Of a stretch of 64,000 nt of DNA, positions 15,877 to 24,046 are shown one piece after another; positions within the stretch are counted from its first letter, which is position 1, and each line of letters starts with the position of its first letter. The position numbers and the translations under genes are program-made. Source of the stretch: Pseudoroseomonas aestuarii (lineage in GTDB: Bacteria; Pseudomonadota; Alphaproteobacteria; Acetobacterales; Acetobacteraceae); contig NZ_JBHSCH010000001.1 in the NCBI RefSeq assembly GCF_042651065.1, forward strand, positions 1-64,000, written 5' to 3'. Under the pieces are notes generated by a model, which was not told the origin of the DNA, did no database searches, and worked only from the letters and a program-made list of their open reading frames with translations.

Positions 15877-17043
15877 ATGCCGATTCCCCCCGACCCGCGC
15901 GCGGCGCGGCTGGCCATCCGCCTTGTCTTCCTGGTCAATGGCGCAGTGCTGGCGGGCTGGGCGCCGCTGGTGCCGCTGGCCAAGGCGCGGCTGGGGCTGG
16001 ATGAGGGGCAGCTCGGCCTGGTGCTGCTGGCGCTCGGCGCGGGCGCGATCCTGGCCATGCCGCTGGCGGGAATGCTGATCGCGCGGCATGGCAGCCGGGC
16101 GGTGAGCATCGCGGCCGGGCTGGCCTTCGCCGCGCTGCTGCCGCTGCTGGCGCTGGCGCCCGACTCGCCCGCGGCGGGGGCGCCGCTGCTGGCCCTGGCG
16201 CTGTTCGCCTTCGGTGCCGCCAACGGGCTGATGGACGTGGCGATGAATGCCCAGGCGGTGGCGGTGGAGGCGAAAGGCACGCGGCCCATCATGTCCTCCA
16301 TCCACGGCATCTTCAGCATCGGCGGCCTGCTGGGGGCGGTCTCCGTCAGCCTGATGCTGCGTGCCGGCCTCTCGCCGGTGGCGGCGGCGCTGGCCCTGGG
16401 CGCGGCGGCCATGGCGCTGCTGGCGGCGCAGGCCCGCGCCCTGCTGCCGCGCGCCGAGGACCGGCCGGGCGATGGCCATGGCTTCGCCCTGCCGCGCGGG
16501 CCGGTGCTGGCCTTCGGGCTGCTCTGCTTCATCATGCTGCTGGCGGAGGGCTCGATGATCGACTGGAGCGCCGTCTACCTGGTGCAGCAGCGCGGCATGG
16601 AGGTGGCGCTGGCCGGGCTCGGCTTCGGCGCCTTCTCGGTGGCGATGGCGGCGGCCCGGCTTTCGGGCGACGCGCTGAACGCCCGGCTCGGGCCGGTGCG
16701 GCTGCTGCGGGGCGGGGCGCTGCTGGCGGCGCTGGGGCTGGCCGTGGTGGTGGTGGTGCCGCAGGCCTGGGGGGCGCTGCTGGGCTTCGTGCTGGTGGGG
16801 CTTGGCATCGGCAATGCCGTGCCGCTGCTGTTCAGCGCCGCGGGCCGGCTGCCGGGGGTGGCGCCCGGCACCGCCATCGCCGCGGTGGCGACGCTGGGCT
16901 ATGCCGGGCTGCTGGCCGGCCCGGCGCTGATCGGCTTCGCCGCGCGGCTCACCAGCCTGCCCGTGGCGCTGGCCGGGGTGGCGCTGCTGGTGCTGGCCGT
17001 GGCGGCGTGGGCCGGCATCGCGCGCAACGAGGCCGGCCGCTGA
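15877..17043 (+). CDS. MFS transporter
   Basis: Major facilitator protein of 388 residues with about 12 hydrophobic helices. The start of the motif region is VNGAVLAGWAPLVPLAKARLGLDEGQLGLVLLALGAGAILAMPLAGMLIARHGSR, of which GMLIARHGSR resembles the loop 2-3 signature. The sequence AANGLMDVAMNAQAVAVE and SSIHGIFSIGGLLGA are typical of the YbjJ/fucose-permease-like MFS group. The substrate is unknown. The annotated ATG lies after a weak GGGAC; upstream in-frame residues are not conserved-looking. It converges with the AGCS symporter gene, leaving 7 nt. Confidence 0.85.
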   Translation: MPIPPDPRAARLAIRLVFLVNGAVLAGWAPLVPLAKARLGLDEGQLGLVLLALGAGAILAMPLAGMLIARHGSRAVSIAAGLAFAALLPLLALAPDSPAAGAPLLALALFAFGAANGLMDVAMNAQAVAVEAKGTRPIMSSIHGIFSIGGLLGAVSVSLMLRAGLSPVAAALALGAAAMALLAAQARALLPRAEDRPGDGHGFALPRGPVLAFGLLCFIMLLAEGSMIDWSAVYLVQQRGMEVALAGLGFGAFSVAMAAARLSGDALNARLGPVRLLRGGALLAALGLAVVVVVPQAWGALLGFVLVGLGIGNAVPLLFSAAGRLPGVAPGTAIAAVATLGYAGLLAGPALIGFAARLTSLPVALAGVALLVLAVAAWAGIARNEAGR

Positions 17044-17050
17044 GGGGAGG

Positions 17051-18487
17051 CTACTCCTTCCCCTCCGCCGTGCGGCGCGACCAGATGCGTGCATCGATGT
17101 GCGGCGCCACCTCCGGCATGCTCTGCGCCAGGAACACCGGCAGCTGGCCGGCTTTGCGCTGTTCCAGATAGTCGCGCGTCAGCCGTGCCACCTGGCCGGA
17201 GAGCAGCAGGATGGCGACGAGGTTGATGGTGGCCATCAGCCCCATCGAGGCATCGGCGGCGTTGAACACGCTGGCCACGCTCTCCATCGCGCCCCAGAAC
17301 ACCATGCCGAGCAGCGCCAGCCGCAGCACCGCGCGGCCCAGCCGGCCATTGCCGCCGAGGAAGGTGAGGGCGCTCTCGGCATAGGCGTAGTTGCCGATGA
17401 TCGAGGTGAAGGCGAAGAAGAAGATGGCCACCGCCACGAAATAGGGGCCGGCGGCGCCGATATGCGCCTCCATCGCCGCCTGGGTAAGCTGGGTGCCGGT
17501 GGGGCCGCCGGCCGGGTCCAGCGTGCCGGAGAGCAGGATCAGCAGCGCCGTGGCGGTGCAGATCAGCAGCGTGTCGATGAACACGCCGAGCGCCTGCACG
17601 AAGCCCTGGCTCGCCGGGTGGTGCGGGTCGGGCGTGGCGGCGGCGGCGATGTTGGGGGCGCTGCCCATACCGGCCTCGTTGGAGAACAGGCCGCGCTTCA
17701 CGCCGTTCAGCATGGCGGCCGCCATGGCGCCGGCCACGCCGCCCGCCGCCGGCTCCAGCCCCAGCGCGCTGCGGAAGATGAGGCCGAGCATCGCCGGCAC
17801 CTCGCCCGCGTGGGACAGCACCGCGTAGAGCGCCACCGCCAGATAGGCCACCGCCATGAAGGGCACCACCACCGAGGCCACGCGCGCGATCAGCCCGATG
17901 CCGCCGAAGATGATGACGCCCGAGAGCACCGCCAGCCCGAGCCCGGTGGCGGGCTTGGGCAGGCCGAAGGCGCCCTCCATGGCATCGGCGATGGAATTGG
18001 CCTGCACGGCGTTGAACACCAGTCCGAAGGAGAGGATGAGGCAGGCCGAGAACAGCGCCCCCGCCCAGGGCGCGCCGAGCCCGCGGGCGATGTAGAAGGC
18101 CGGCCCGCCGCGATACTGCCCCTCGCCGTCGCGGATCTTGTAGAGCTGCGCCAGGCTGCTCTCGGCGAAGGCGGTGGCCATGCCGAGCAGCGCCACCAGC
18201 CACATCCAGAAGATGGCGCCGGGTCCGCCCAGCTGCAGCGCCACTGCGACACCCGCGATGTTGCCGGTGCCGACGCGCGAGGCAAGGCTGGTGCACAGCG
18301 CCTGGAAGGGCGAGATGCCCGCGCGGTCCGCTGCGCGGGAGCCGCTGACGGCGCGCAGCATCTCGGGGAAGTGGCGGATCTGCAGGAAGCCGAGGCGCAG
18401 CGTGAAATAGGCGCCCACGGCCAGCAGGCCATAGATCAGGACATAGTCCCAGAAGATGGTGTTCAGGAAACCGATGATGCTGTCCAT
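17051..18487 (-). CDS. Sodium:alanine (AGCS family) symporter
   Basis: Inner-membrane Na+- or H+-coupled amino-acid symporter of 478 residues, the standard AGCS length. The family motif region is GISPFQALCTSLASRVGTGNIAGVAVAL near 60, followed by GGPGAIFWMW. Further landmarks are GQYRGGPAFYI, FSNEAGMGSAPNIAAAA near 265 and FTSIIGNYAYAES near 355. GGGAGGAA precedes the ATG at 18487. Likely substrates are alanine or glycine. It lies downstream of icd but behind a strong terminator, so it should be expressed separately. Confidence 0.93.
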   Translation of the reverse strand: MDSIIGFLNTIFWDYVLIYGLLAVGAYFTLRLGFLQIRHFPEMLRAVSGSRAADRAGISPFQALCTSLASRVGTGNIAGVAVALQLGGPGAIFWMWLVALLGMATAFAESSLAQLYKIRDGEGQYRGGPAFYIARGLGAPWAGALFSACLILSFGLVFNAVQANSIADAMEGAFGLPKPATGLGLAVLSGVIIFGGIGLIARVASVVVPFMAVAYLAVALYAVLSHAGEVPAMLGLIFRSALGLEPAAGGVAGAMAAAMLNGVKRGLFSNEAGMGSAPNIAAAATPDPHHPASQGFVQALGVFIDTLLICTATALLILLSGTLDPAGGPTGTQLTQAAMEAHIGAAGPYFVAVAIFFFAFTSIIGNYAYAESALTFLGGNGRLGRAVLRLALLGMVFWGAMESVASVFNAADASMGLMATINLVAILLLSGQVARLTRDYLEQRKAGQLPVFLAQSMPEVAPHIDARIWSRRTAEGKE

Positions 18488-18612
18488 GGCGCCGGCCGTT
18501 CCTCCCCGCGCGGGCGGAGGCGGCGGTATGCGCGCGGCCCGTCCCGGCTGAGGGATGAAGCGCACAGCCCGCGCTCGCGTTGCCCGCCGCCGCGGCGAAA
18601 GCGGCGGCCATG

Positions 18613-18644
18613 AAAAAGGGCGGGCGCCATGAAGGCGCCCGCCC
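18613..18644 (-). terminator. Strong Rho-independent terminator of icd
   Basis: Read on the minus strand: perfect 11-bp stem GGGCGGGCGCC / GGCGCCCGCCC around loop TTCAT, followed at once by five T. It starts 27 nt after the icd stop codon. This is the clearest terminator in the window. Confidence 0.92.
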
Positions 18645-18670
18645 GCGTCAGGCCCGCAAGGGCGGGAGCC

Positions 18671-19885
18671 TCAGAGGCCCATCTTCTTCTTCAGGTTCTC
18701 GTCCAGCTTGGCCAGGAAGTTCTGGGTGTTCAGCCAGGGCTGGTCCTTGCCGATCAGCACGGCGAGGTCCTTCGTCATGTGGCCGCTCTCGACGGTCTCG
18801 ATGCAGACCTGCTCCAGCGCGTTGGCGAAGTCGGTGACGTCCTGGGTGCCGTCGAACTTGCCGCGATAGGCGAGGCCGCGGGTCCAGGCGAAGATCGAGG
18901 CGATCGGGTTGGTGCTGGTCTCGCGGCCCTTCTGGTGCTCGCGGTAGTGGCGCGTCACCGTGCCGTGGGCGGCTTCCGACTCAACCGTGTTGCCGTCCGG
19001 GGAGAGCAGCACCGAGGTCATCAGGCCGAGCGAGCCGAAGCCCTGCGCCACGATGTCGGACTGCACGTCGCCATCGTAGTTCTTGCAGGCCCAGATGTAG
19101 CCGCCTTCCCACTTCAGGGCGGAGGCCACCATGTCGTCGATCAGGCGGTCCTCGTAGGTCAGGCCGCGCTTCTCGAACTCGGCCTTGAACTCGGCGTCGT
19201 AGATGGCGCGGAAGATGTCCTTGAAGGTGCCGTCATAGGCCTTCAGGATGGTGTTCTTGTGGCTGAAGTAGACCGAGTAGTTGCGCGCCAGGCCGTAGTT
19301 GAAGGAGGCGCGGGCGAAGCCCTCGATCGACTTGCTCAGGTTGTGCTGCATCATCGCGGCACCGGCACCCTTGAAGTCGAACTGGCCGATCTCCTGCGGC
19401 TCGCCGCCCTCGGGGGTGAAGGTCATCTTCACCGTGCCGGCGCCGGGCACCTTCATCTCCACCGCGCGGTAGATGTCGCCATAGGCGTGGCGGCCGACGA
19501 CGATCGGCTTCGACCAGTGCGGCACCAGGCGGGGCACGTTCTGGCAGATGATCGGCTCGCGGAAGATGGTGCCGTCGAGGATGTTGCGGATGGTCCCGTT
19601 CGGGGACTTCCACATCTTCTTCAGGCCGAACTCCTTCACCCGCGCCTCGTCGGGCGTGATGGTCGCGCACTTCACGCCCACGCCGTACTGCTTGATGGCG
19701 TTGGCGGCGTCGACCGTCACCTGGTCATCGGTCTGGTCGCGGTACTCGATGCCGAGGTCGTAGTACTTCAGGTCCACATCCAGGTAGGGGACAATCAGCT
19801 TGTCCTTGATGAACCCCCAGATGATGCGGGTCATCTCATCGCCGTCGAGCTCGACGACGGGGTTCTTCACCTTGATCTTGGCCAT
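18671..19885 (-). CDS. icd: NADP-dependent isocitrate dehydrogenase
   Basis: TCA-cycle oxidative decarboxylation of isocitrate to 2-oxoglutarate with NADPH formation. It has 404 residues of the eukaryote-like homodimeric subfamily that is usual in Alphaproteobacteria, beginning MAKIKVKNPVVELDGDEMTR. Visible motifs are the substrate loop KSPNGTIRN near 95, NYDGDVQSDIVAQGFGSLGLM with metal-binding Asp residues near 270, and the NADP-binding EAAHGTVTRH near 305. GAGGA lies upstream of the ATG. It is divergent from the DUF3597 gene with a 240-bp gap and has its own strong terminator, so it is a monocistronic unit. Confidence 0.97.
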   Translation of the reverse strand: MAKIKVKNPVVELDGDEMTRIIWGFIKDKLIVPYLDVDLKYYDLGIEYRDQTDDQVTVDAANAIKQYGVGVKCATITPDEARVKEFGLKKMWKSPNGTIRNILDGTIFREPIICQNVPRLVPHWSKPIVVGRHAYGDIYRAVEMKVPGAGTVKMTFTPEGGEPQEIGQFDFKGAGAAMMQHNLSKSIEGFARASFNYGLARNYSVYFSHKNTILKAYDGTFKDIFRAIYDAEFKAEFEKRGLTYEDRLIDDMVASALKWEGGYIWACKNYDGDVQSDIVAQGFGSLGLMTSVLLSPDGNTVESEAAHGTVTRHYREHQKGRETSTNPIASIFAWTRGLAYRGKFDGTQDVTDFANALEQVCIETVESGHMTKDLAVLIGKDQPWLNTQNFLAKLDENLKKKMGL

Positions 19886-20126
19886 GCTGATCCTCGTCTG
19901 GACGCCTGCGTTCGCCGCCAGGGCCGCAGGAGAGGCGGCCGGGACATTCTGGCGACAGGGTGGCGCGGACAATCGCACCGGGCGCTGAACGGGGCAAGGG
20001 TGCCATGGGCCGATCCGGTGCCAGGGCGAGAGGGGCCAGGGCGAGCGGCGGACAACTGCCGGGGCCGGGGCGCGTTAAGGGGTTCCCGGACCCAATCCCG
20101 AACCCGGCAACAAGGAATTCCCGCGC

Positions 20127-20624
20127 ATGAGCATCTTCGGCTCCATCCTGTCCAAGATCACGGGCCGCAAGCCCCAGGCGGCGGAGCCCGCCGCCACCGC
20201 CCCGGTGGCCGACGAGCAGCCGAAGCCCTCCGCCGCCGACATCCCCGCCGGTTCCGCCGCCACCCCCAGCGCGGCTCCCACCACCCCGCCCGGCCCGGTC
20301 TCCGCCATGCCGAGCGGCGCCGCGGCGGCGACGCCGGCCCCGGGCGTCGCCACCGCCCCGGCCGAGCCTGTGGATGTGGAGGCGGTGCTGAACGACATGG
20401 CCGCCAAGAACGGCCAGTCGCTCAACTGGCGCACCTCCATCGTCGACCTGATGAAGCTGCTCGGGCTGGACAGCAGCCTGGAGAACCGCAAGGCGCTGGC
20501 GCGCGAGCTGGACTATTCCGGCGACATGGGTGACTCCGCCAGCATGAACATCTGGCTGCACAAGCAGGTGATGCGCAAGCTGGCCGAGAATGGCGGCAAG
20601 GTGCCGGCCGACCTCAAGGACTGA
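20127..20624 (+). CDS. DUF3597 family protein
   Basis: Protein of 165 residues with two parts. The first is a short conserved N-terminus MSIFGSILSKITG followed by a long Ala/Pro/Thr-rich disordered segment (about 14-88). The second is a compact helical domain (about 89-165) with AVLNDMAAKNGQSLNWRTSIVDLMKLLGLDSSLENRKALA and NIWLHKQVMRKLAENGG. This matches the DUF3597 domain; its fold resembles small LysM/peptidoglycan-associated helical domains, but the function is unknown. AAGGAATT precedes the ATG. A 12-bp hairpin follows the stop. Confidence 0.88.
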   Translation: MSIFGSILSKITGRKPQAAEPAATAPVADEQPKPSAADIPAGSAATPSAAPTTPPGPVSAMPSGAAAATPAPGVATAPAEPVDVEAVLNDMAAKNGQSLNWRTSIVDLMKLLGLDSSLENRKALARELDYSGDMGDSASMNIWLHKQVMRKLAENGGKVPADLKD

Positions 20625-20633
20625 GTAGCGGCC

Positions 20634-20661
20634 CCGCCTTGCCCCTACAGGGGCAGGGCGG
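20634..20661 (+). terminator. Hairpin after the DUF3597 gene
   Basis: Stem CCGCCTTGCCCC / GGGGCAGGGCGG with loop TACA, containing one T-G pair, placed 9 nt after the stop. No T-run follows. It lies between the DUF3597 gene and a convergent SDR remnant and could have served both. Confidence 0.6.
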
Positions 20662-20668
20662 ACCGCCC

Positions 20669-20767
20669 TCAGGCGCCTTCGGCCGGATCGTAGAGCACGC
20701 CGGCCGCGCTGAAGCCGCCATCCACGTTCAGCACATGGCCGGCGAGGATCACCGCTGCTTCCGCGAA
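20669..20767 (-). pseudogene. Remnant of a short-chain dehydrogenase/reductase (C-terminal tail)
   Basis: About 32 codons ending in TGA read HVLNVDGGFSAAGVLYDPAEGA at the end. This is the standard C-terminal cofactor-proximal tail of SDR enzymes (GxVLxVDGGFxAxG). No catalytic YxxxK, Rossmann GxxxGxG or remaining body is present; upstream sequence on this strand is unrelated Arg/Pro/Gly-rich reading up to the CoA-transferase 3' end. It is interpreted as a leftover of a deleted SDR gene that once preceded or joined the CoA-transferase cluster. Loss by deletion or replacement is inferred. Confidence 0.6.
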
Positions 20768-20907
20768 GTTCATCGTCCCTTGATCCTCAAGGGCGATGAA
20801 GCGGCCTGGCGAATCGCCGGGAGGCCGCAGGCCGGTGGGCGGCCTTCTCCCGGCCGCCCCTGGCCGGTGCGGCGCGCAGGGCGCCGCACCGGCCATGCCG
20901 CGGTGGC

Positions 20908-22110
20908 TCAGACCACCTGGCGGGCGCGCAGCGCGGCGATCTCCTCGGCCGAGAGGCCCATCCCGGCCAGGATGGCGTCGGTGTGCTCGCCCAGGGCGGG
21001 GGGGTGGCTCACCACCTCGCTCGGCGTGCGGCTGAGGCGGAAGGGCTGGCCCACATAATCCTGCGCCGCGTTGCTGCCGCCGTTCAGGTGGCGGGCGATG
21101 CCCAGATGCTTCACCTGCGGGTCCGCGAACATCTGGTCGATGGCGTAGATCGGGCCGCAGGGCACGCCGGCGGCGTTCAGCTTCTCAACCCAGGCGGCGC
21201 TGTCATCGGTGACGGTGACGGCCTCGATCTCGGCGTTCAGCGCGTCGCGATTCTGGCTGCGGGTGCTGCCGCTGGCGAAGCGCGGGTCCTGCGTCCACTC
21301 CGTCTTGCCCAGCACCTGGCAGAGCCGCTCCCAGATACGCTGGCCGGAGGCGGCGATGTTCATGTGCCCGTCGCGGGTCTTGAACACGCCCGTCGGGATG
21401 CTGGTGGGGTGGTTGTTGCCGGCCTGCTTCGGCACCTCGCCCGCCTGCAGCCAGCGCGCCGCCTGGAAGTCCAGCATGAAGATCTGCGCTTCCAGCAGCG
21501 AGGTCTGCACCCACTGGCCCTTGCCGCTCACCTCGCGCTCCAGCAGCGCCACCATGATGCCCTGCGCGGCGAACAGCCCCGAGCAGAGATCGGCGATGGG
21601 GATGCCCACGCGCACCGGCCCCTGGCCCGGCAGGCCGGTGATCGACATCAGACCGCCCATCCCCTGCGCGATCTGGTCGAAGCCGGGGCGGTTGGCATAG
21701 GGCCCGTCCTGGCCGAAGCCGGAGATTGAGGCGAGGATGATGCGCGGGTTGACCGCCGCCAGCGCCTCGTAGTCGATGCCGAGGCGGGACTTCACGTCGG
21801 GGCGGAAATTCTCCACCACCACGTCCGCCTTCTCGACCATGCGCTTGAACAGGGCGACGCCGTCCGGGTTCTTCAGGTTCAGCGTCATGCCGCGCTTGTT
21901 GCGGTGCAGGTTCTGGAAATCCGGGCCCTGGCGCGGGCCGCCCATCGGGTCGCCAGCGTCGATGCCCTCGGGCATCTCGATCTTGATGACCTCCGCGCCC
22001 CAGTCGGCCAGCTGGCGGACACAGGTGGGCCCCGAGCGGACCCGCGTCAGGTCCAGCACGGTGAAGCGCGAGAGGGCCGTGGAAGCCTTGGGGTGGGCAT
22101 GCGTCATCAT
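20908..22110 (-). CDS. CaiB/BaiF class III CoA-transferase
   Basis: Transfers CoA between carboxylic acids. It has 400 residues of family length: LDLTRVRSGPTCVRQLADWGAEVIKIE at the N-terminus, NLHRNKRGMTLNLK near 68, VVVENFRPDVKSRLGIDYEAL near 97, and PGFDQIAQGMGGLMSITG near 142, containing the catalytic Asp. GGGAGA precedes the first of two adjacent ATGs. It is divergent from a GntR/FCD regulator and near a Bug-type receptor and an M20 hydrolase. That layout suggests use of an imported organic acid via its CoA ester. The actual substrate is unknown. Confidence 0.92.
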   Translation of the reverse strand: MMTHAHPKASTALSRFTVLDLTRVRSGPTCVRQLADWGAEVIKIEMPEGIDAGDPMGGPRQGPDFQNLHRNKRGMTLNLKNPDGVALFKRMVEKADVVVENFRPDVKSRLGIDYEALAAVNPRIILASISGFGQDGPYANRPGFDQIAQGMGGLMSITGLPGQGPVRVGIPIADLCSGLFAAQGIMVALLEREVSGKGQWVQTSLLEAQIFMLDFQAARWLQAGEVPKQAGNNHPTSIPTGVFKTRDGHMNIAASGQRIWERLCQVLGKTEWTQDPRFASGSTRSQNRDALNAEIEAVTVTDDSAAWVEKLNAAGVPCGPIYAIDQMFADPQVKHLGIARHLNGGSNAAQDYVGQPFRLSRTPSEVVSHPPALGEHTDAILAGMGLSAEEIAALRARQVV

Positions 22111-22158
22111 GTGTTCTCCCTGGAGCGGGAGGCTAGCACCCGTTCAGCCTTGTGCAAA

Positions 22159-22184
22159 CTGTTAACAGAGGACATCCGGTGTCC
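22159..22184. promoter_or_regulatory. Palindromic operator candidates between caiB-like and gntR genes
   Basis: CTGTTAACAG (22159-22168) is a perfect palindrome and GGACATCCGGTGTCC (22170-22184) is a second dyad (GGACA/TGTCC around five bases). Both lie in the 122-bp divergent intergenic region. GntR/FCD regulators often bind such short dyads to control themselves and the divergent gene. No protein footprint can be inferred from sequence alone. Confidence 0.45.
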
Positions 22185-22232
22185 GTTGCTGACAGTAGAC
22201 AGAAGGGGGGCGGATTTGGCAGTTTGGTCCCC

Positions 22233-22997
22233 ATGGCCGAAAGCTCCGTCTCCCCGCTCCACATCGTCCGCACCCAGTCGCTCGCCTCGCTCGTCGCCGA
22301 CGAGCTGGAGCGCATGATCCTGTCGGGGGAGATACCACCGGGCACGCGCCTGAACGAGCAGGCGCTGGCGGCGCGGCTCGGCGTCAGCCGCGGGCCGGTG
22401 CGTGAGGCGGTGCGCGGGCTGGACCGCTCCGGCCTGGTGGTGACGGTGGTGAACCAGGGCTCCTTCGTGCGCCAGCTCAGCGCCGAGGAGGCGATGGATG
22501 TCTACGACCTGCGCGTGGCCCTCACCGGCTATGCCTGCGAGCGCCTGGCCGGCCGCGCCACGCCGGAGCAGATCGCCACGCTGGAGGCCATGGTGCGGGG
22601 CATGGAGGCGGCGGCCGAGGCCGATGACGCCGCCCGCTACTACGCGCTGAACCTCGATTTCCATTCCGCGCTGATGAGCATGGGCGGCAGCAGCCGCGCC
22701 GTCCGCCTCTACGACGACCTGGGCAAGGAGCTGACGCTGTTCCGCCGCCGCGCCCTGGTGGTGCGGGAGAACATGCGCGAGTCGAATGCCGAGCACGCCA
22801 AGATCCTGCGCGCCCTGACCGACGGCGATGGCGCCGCGGCGCGTGTGGCGGGCGAGGCGCATATCCGGGGTGGCAAGCGGCGCTTCGCCACCTCCACCCC
22901 AACCGGGGGCACCGAGCCCCCCGGCCAGAAGCGGCCCGGCGAAGCGGCCGCGCGAGGAGAGGAAGACCATGTTCGAGACGAGGATTCCGCCGGATGA
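22233..22997 (+). CDS. GntR-family transcriptional regulator, FCD type
   Basis: DNA-binding regulator of 254 residues. The winged helix-turn-helix is at about 15-80 (SLASLVADELERMILSGEIPPGTRLNEQALAARLGVSRGPVREAVRGL). The all-helical FCD ligand domain follows at about 95-225 (DVYDLRVALTGYACERLAG; NLDFHSALMSMGG with a metal-type His; AEHAKILRALTDGDGAAA). The chosen ATG lies inside a longer open frame; residues before it do not look conserved. The last 29 bases overlap the start of the Bug receptor gene, so the C-terminal 25 residues are basic and low-complexity. It is divergent from the CoA-transferase gene and probably controls both directions. Confidence 0.88.
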   Translation: MAESSVSPLHIVRTQSLASLVADELERMILSGEIPPGTRLNEQALAARLGVSRGPVREAVRGLDRSGLVVTVVNQGSFVRQLSAEEAMDVYDLRVALTGYACERLAGRATPEQIATLEAMVRGMEAAAEADDAARYYALNLDFHSALMSMGGSSRAVRLYDDLGKELTLFRRRALVVRENMRESNAEHAKILRALTDGDGAAARVAGEAHIRGGKRRFATSTPTGGTEPPGQKRPGEAAARGEEDHVRDEDSAG

Positions 22998-23985
22998 CAC
23001 CACCCCCGGCGCCTGGAGCCGCCGCCGGGCGCTGACCGGGCTCGGCGCCCTGGGCGCGGGGCTGCTGGCCGCCCCCGCCCTGCTGCGCGCCCAGCCCGCC
23101 TTCGGCAGCCGCCCGATCGAGGTGGTGACGCATGCCGGCGTCGGCGGCGGCACCGACATCACCGCACGCATGATGACGGCCCAGGCCCCCGCCGTGCTGG
23201 GGATGGACTTCACGGTGGTGAACAAGACCGGCGGCAGCGGCGCCGCCGCCCTGGCCTATGCCGCCAGCCGGCCGAAGGACGGCCACACCCTGCTGCTGAT
23301 CACGCAGACCCACCTCATCACCATGCTGCGCAGCAAGTCGCCGCCGGTGCAGATCGAGGACATCGTCGGCATCGCCCGCGCCACGGAGGACCCGCAATTC
23401 GTCATGGTGCGGGCCGACAGCCCGCTGCGCTCGGCCGACGAGCTGGCCTCGGTGGGGCAGAAGCGGCCGCTGCGCTTCGGCATCACCCATGCCGGCAGCG
23501 TGGACCATGTGGCGGTGGCGGGCTTCTCCAAGGCGGCCGGAATCCAGCACGCCGCCGTGCCCTTCCGCGGCGGCGGCGACATCGTGGTGAACGTGGTCGG
23601 CGGCAACATCGACATCGGCCTGCTCAACTTCGCCGAGGCGGAGGCGCAGATCCGCGCCGGCGAGGTGAAGCCGCTGATGGTGCTGGCCGCCAGCCGCGTC
23701 TCCTCCGCGCCCGACGTGCCGACGGCCAGGGAGCTGGGCATCGACTTCACCGCCGCCACCACCCGTGGCTTCTGCGTGCTGAAGGGCACGCCGGAGGACC
23801 GCGTGGCGAAGCTGTCGGACGGGCTGGTGAAGGCGATGAAGACGCCGGTCTACCAGACCTACCTCAGCAGCTCCGGCCAGTCGGCCGAGAGTGTGGCGGG
23901 CCGGGCGGTCTGGCAGGCGCAGATTGAGGATTTCTGGAAACAGGGCAAGGATGCCCTGGCGGCCCTGGGCATCCCCACGGGCTGA
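22969..23985 (+). CDS. Bug-type (TctC) tripartite tricarboxylate transporter receptor
   Basis: Periplasmic solute-binding protein of 338 residues. A twin-arginine signal (SRRRALTGLGALGAGLLAAPALLRAQP) is followed by the two-lobe Bug fold: RPIEVVTHAGVGGGTDITARMM, then VVNKTGGSGAAALAYAA, HLITMLRSK, VPFRGGGDIVVNVVGGNIDIGL and PTARELGID. A GAGGAGAGGAAG ribosome site lies inside the end of gntR, and the two genes overlap by 29 nt, so expression is coupled. No TctA/TctB membrane subunits are adjacent, as is common for orphan Bug receptors. Ligands in the family are mostly carboxylates. Confidence 0.9.
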   Translation: MFETRIPPDDTTPGAWSRRRALTGLGALGAGLLAAPALLRAQPAFGSRPIEVVTHAGVGGGTDITARMMTAQAPAVLGMDFTVVNKTGGSGAAALAYAASRPKDGHTLLLITQTHLITMLRSKSPPVQIEDIVGIARATEDPQFVMVRADSPLRSADELASVGQKRPLRFGITHAGSVDHVAVAGFSKAAGIQHAAVPFRGGGDIVVNVVGGNIDIGLLNFAEAEAQIRAGEVKPLMVLAASRVSSAPDVPTARELGIDFTAATTRGFCVLKGTPEDRVAKLSDGLVKAMKTPVYQTYLSSSGQSAESVAGRAVWQAQIEDFWKQGKDALAALGIPTG

Positions 23986-24005
23986 GCCAGAAGGCCGCGC
24001 CATTG

Positions 24006-24037
24006 GGCGGGCGGGGGAGGGGCCTCCGCCGCCCGCC
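24006..24037 (+). terminator. Intercistronic hairpin between Bug receptor and M20 genes
   Basis: GGCGGGCGG pairs with CCGCCCGCC across a GGAGG/CCTCC inner segment. It ends ten bases before the M20 start codon and has no T-run. It could attenuate read-through or stabilise upstream mRNA; the M20 ribosome site lies just outside the stem. Confidence 0.4.
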
Positions 24038-24046
24038 AGGAGACCC

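Noticed and set aside
14452..17094. 880-codon minus-strand frame
   Set aside because: Only its last 184 codons (from 15006) have a signal peptide and start site; the rest is antisense to MFS and DUF599 genes with no domain.
19886..20126. Search for a promoter or RNA element between icd and DUF3597
   Set aside because: Only a direct repeat of CCAGGGCGAG and a poor TTGTCC-17-GAATGT pair were seen; not strong enough to list.
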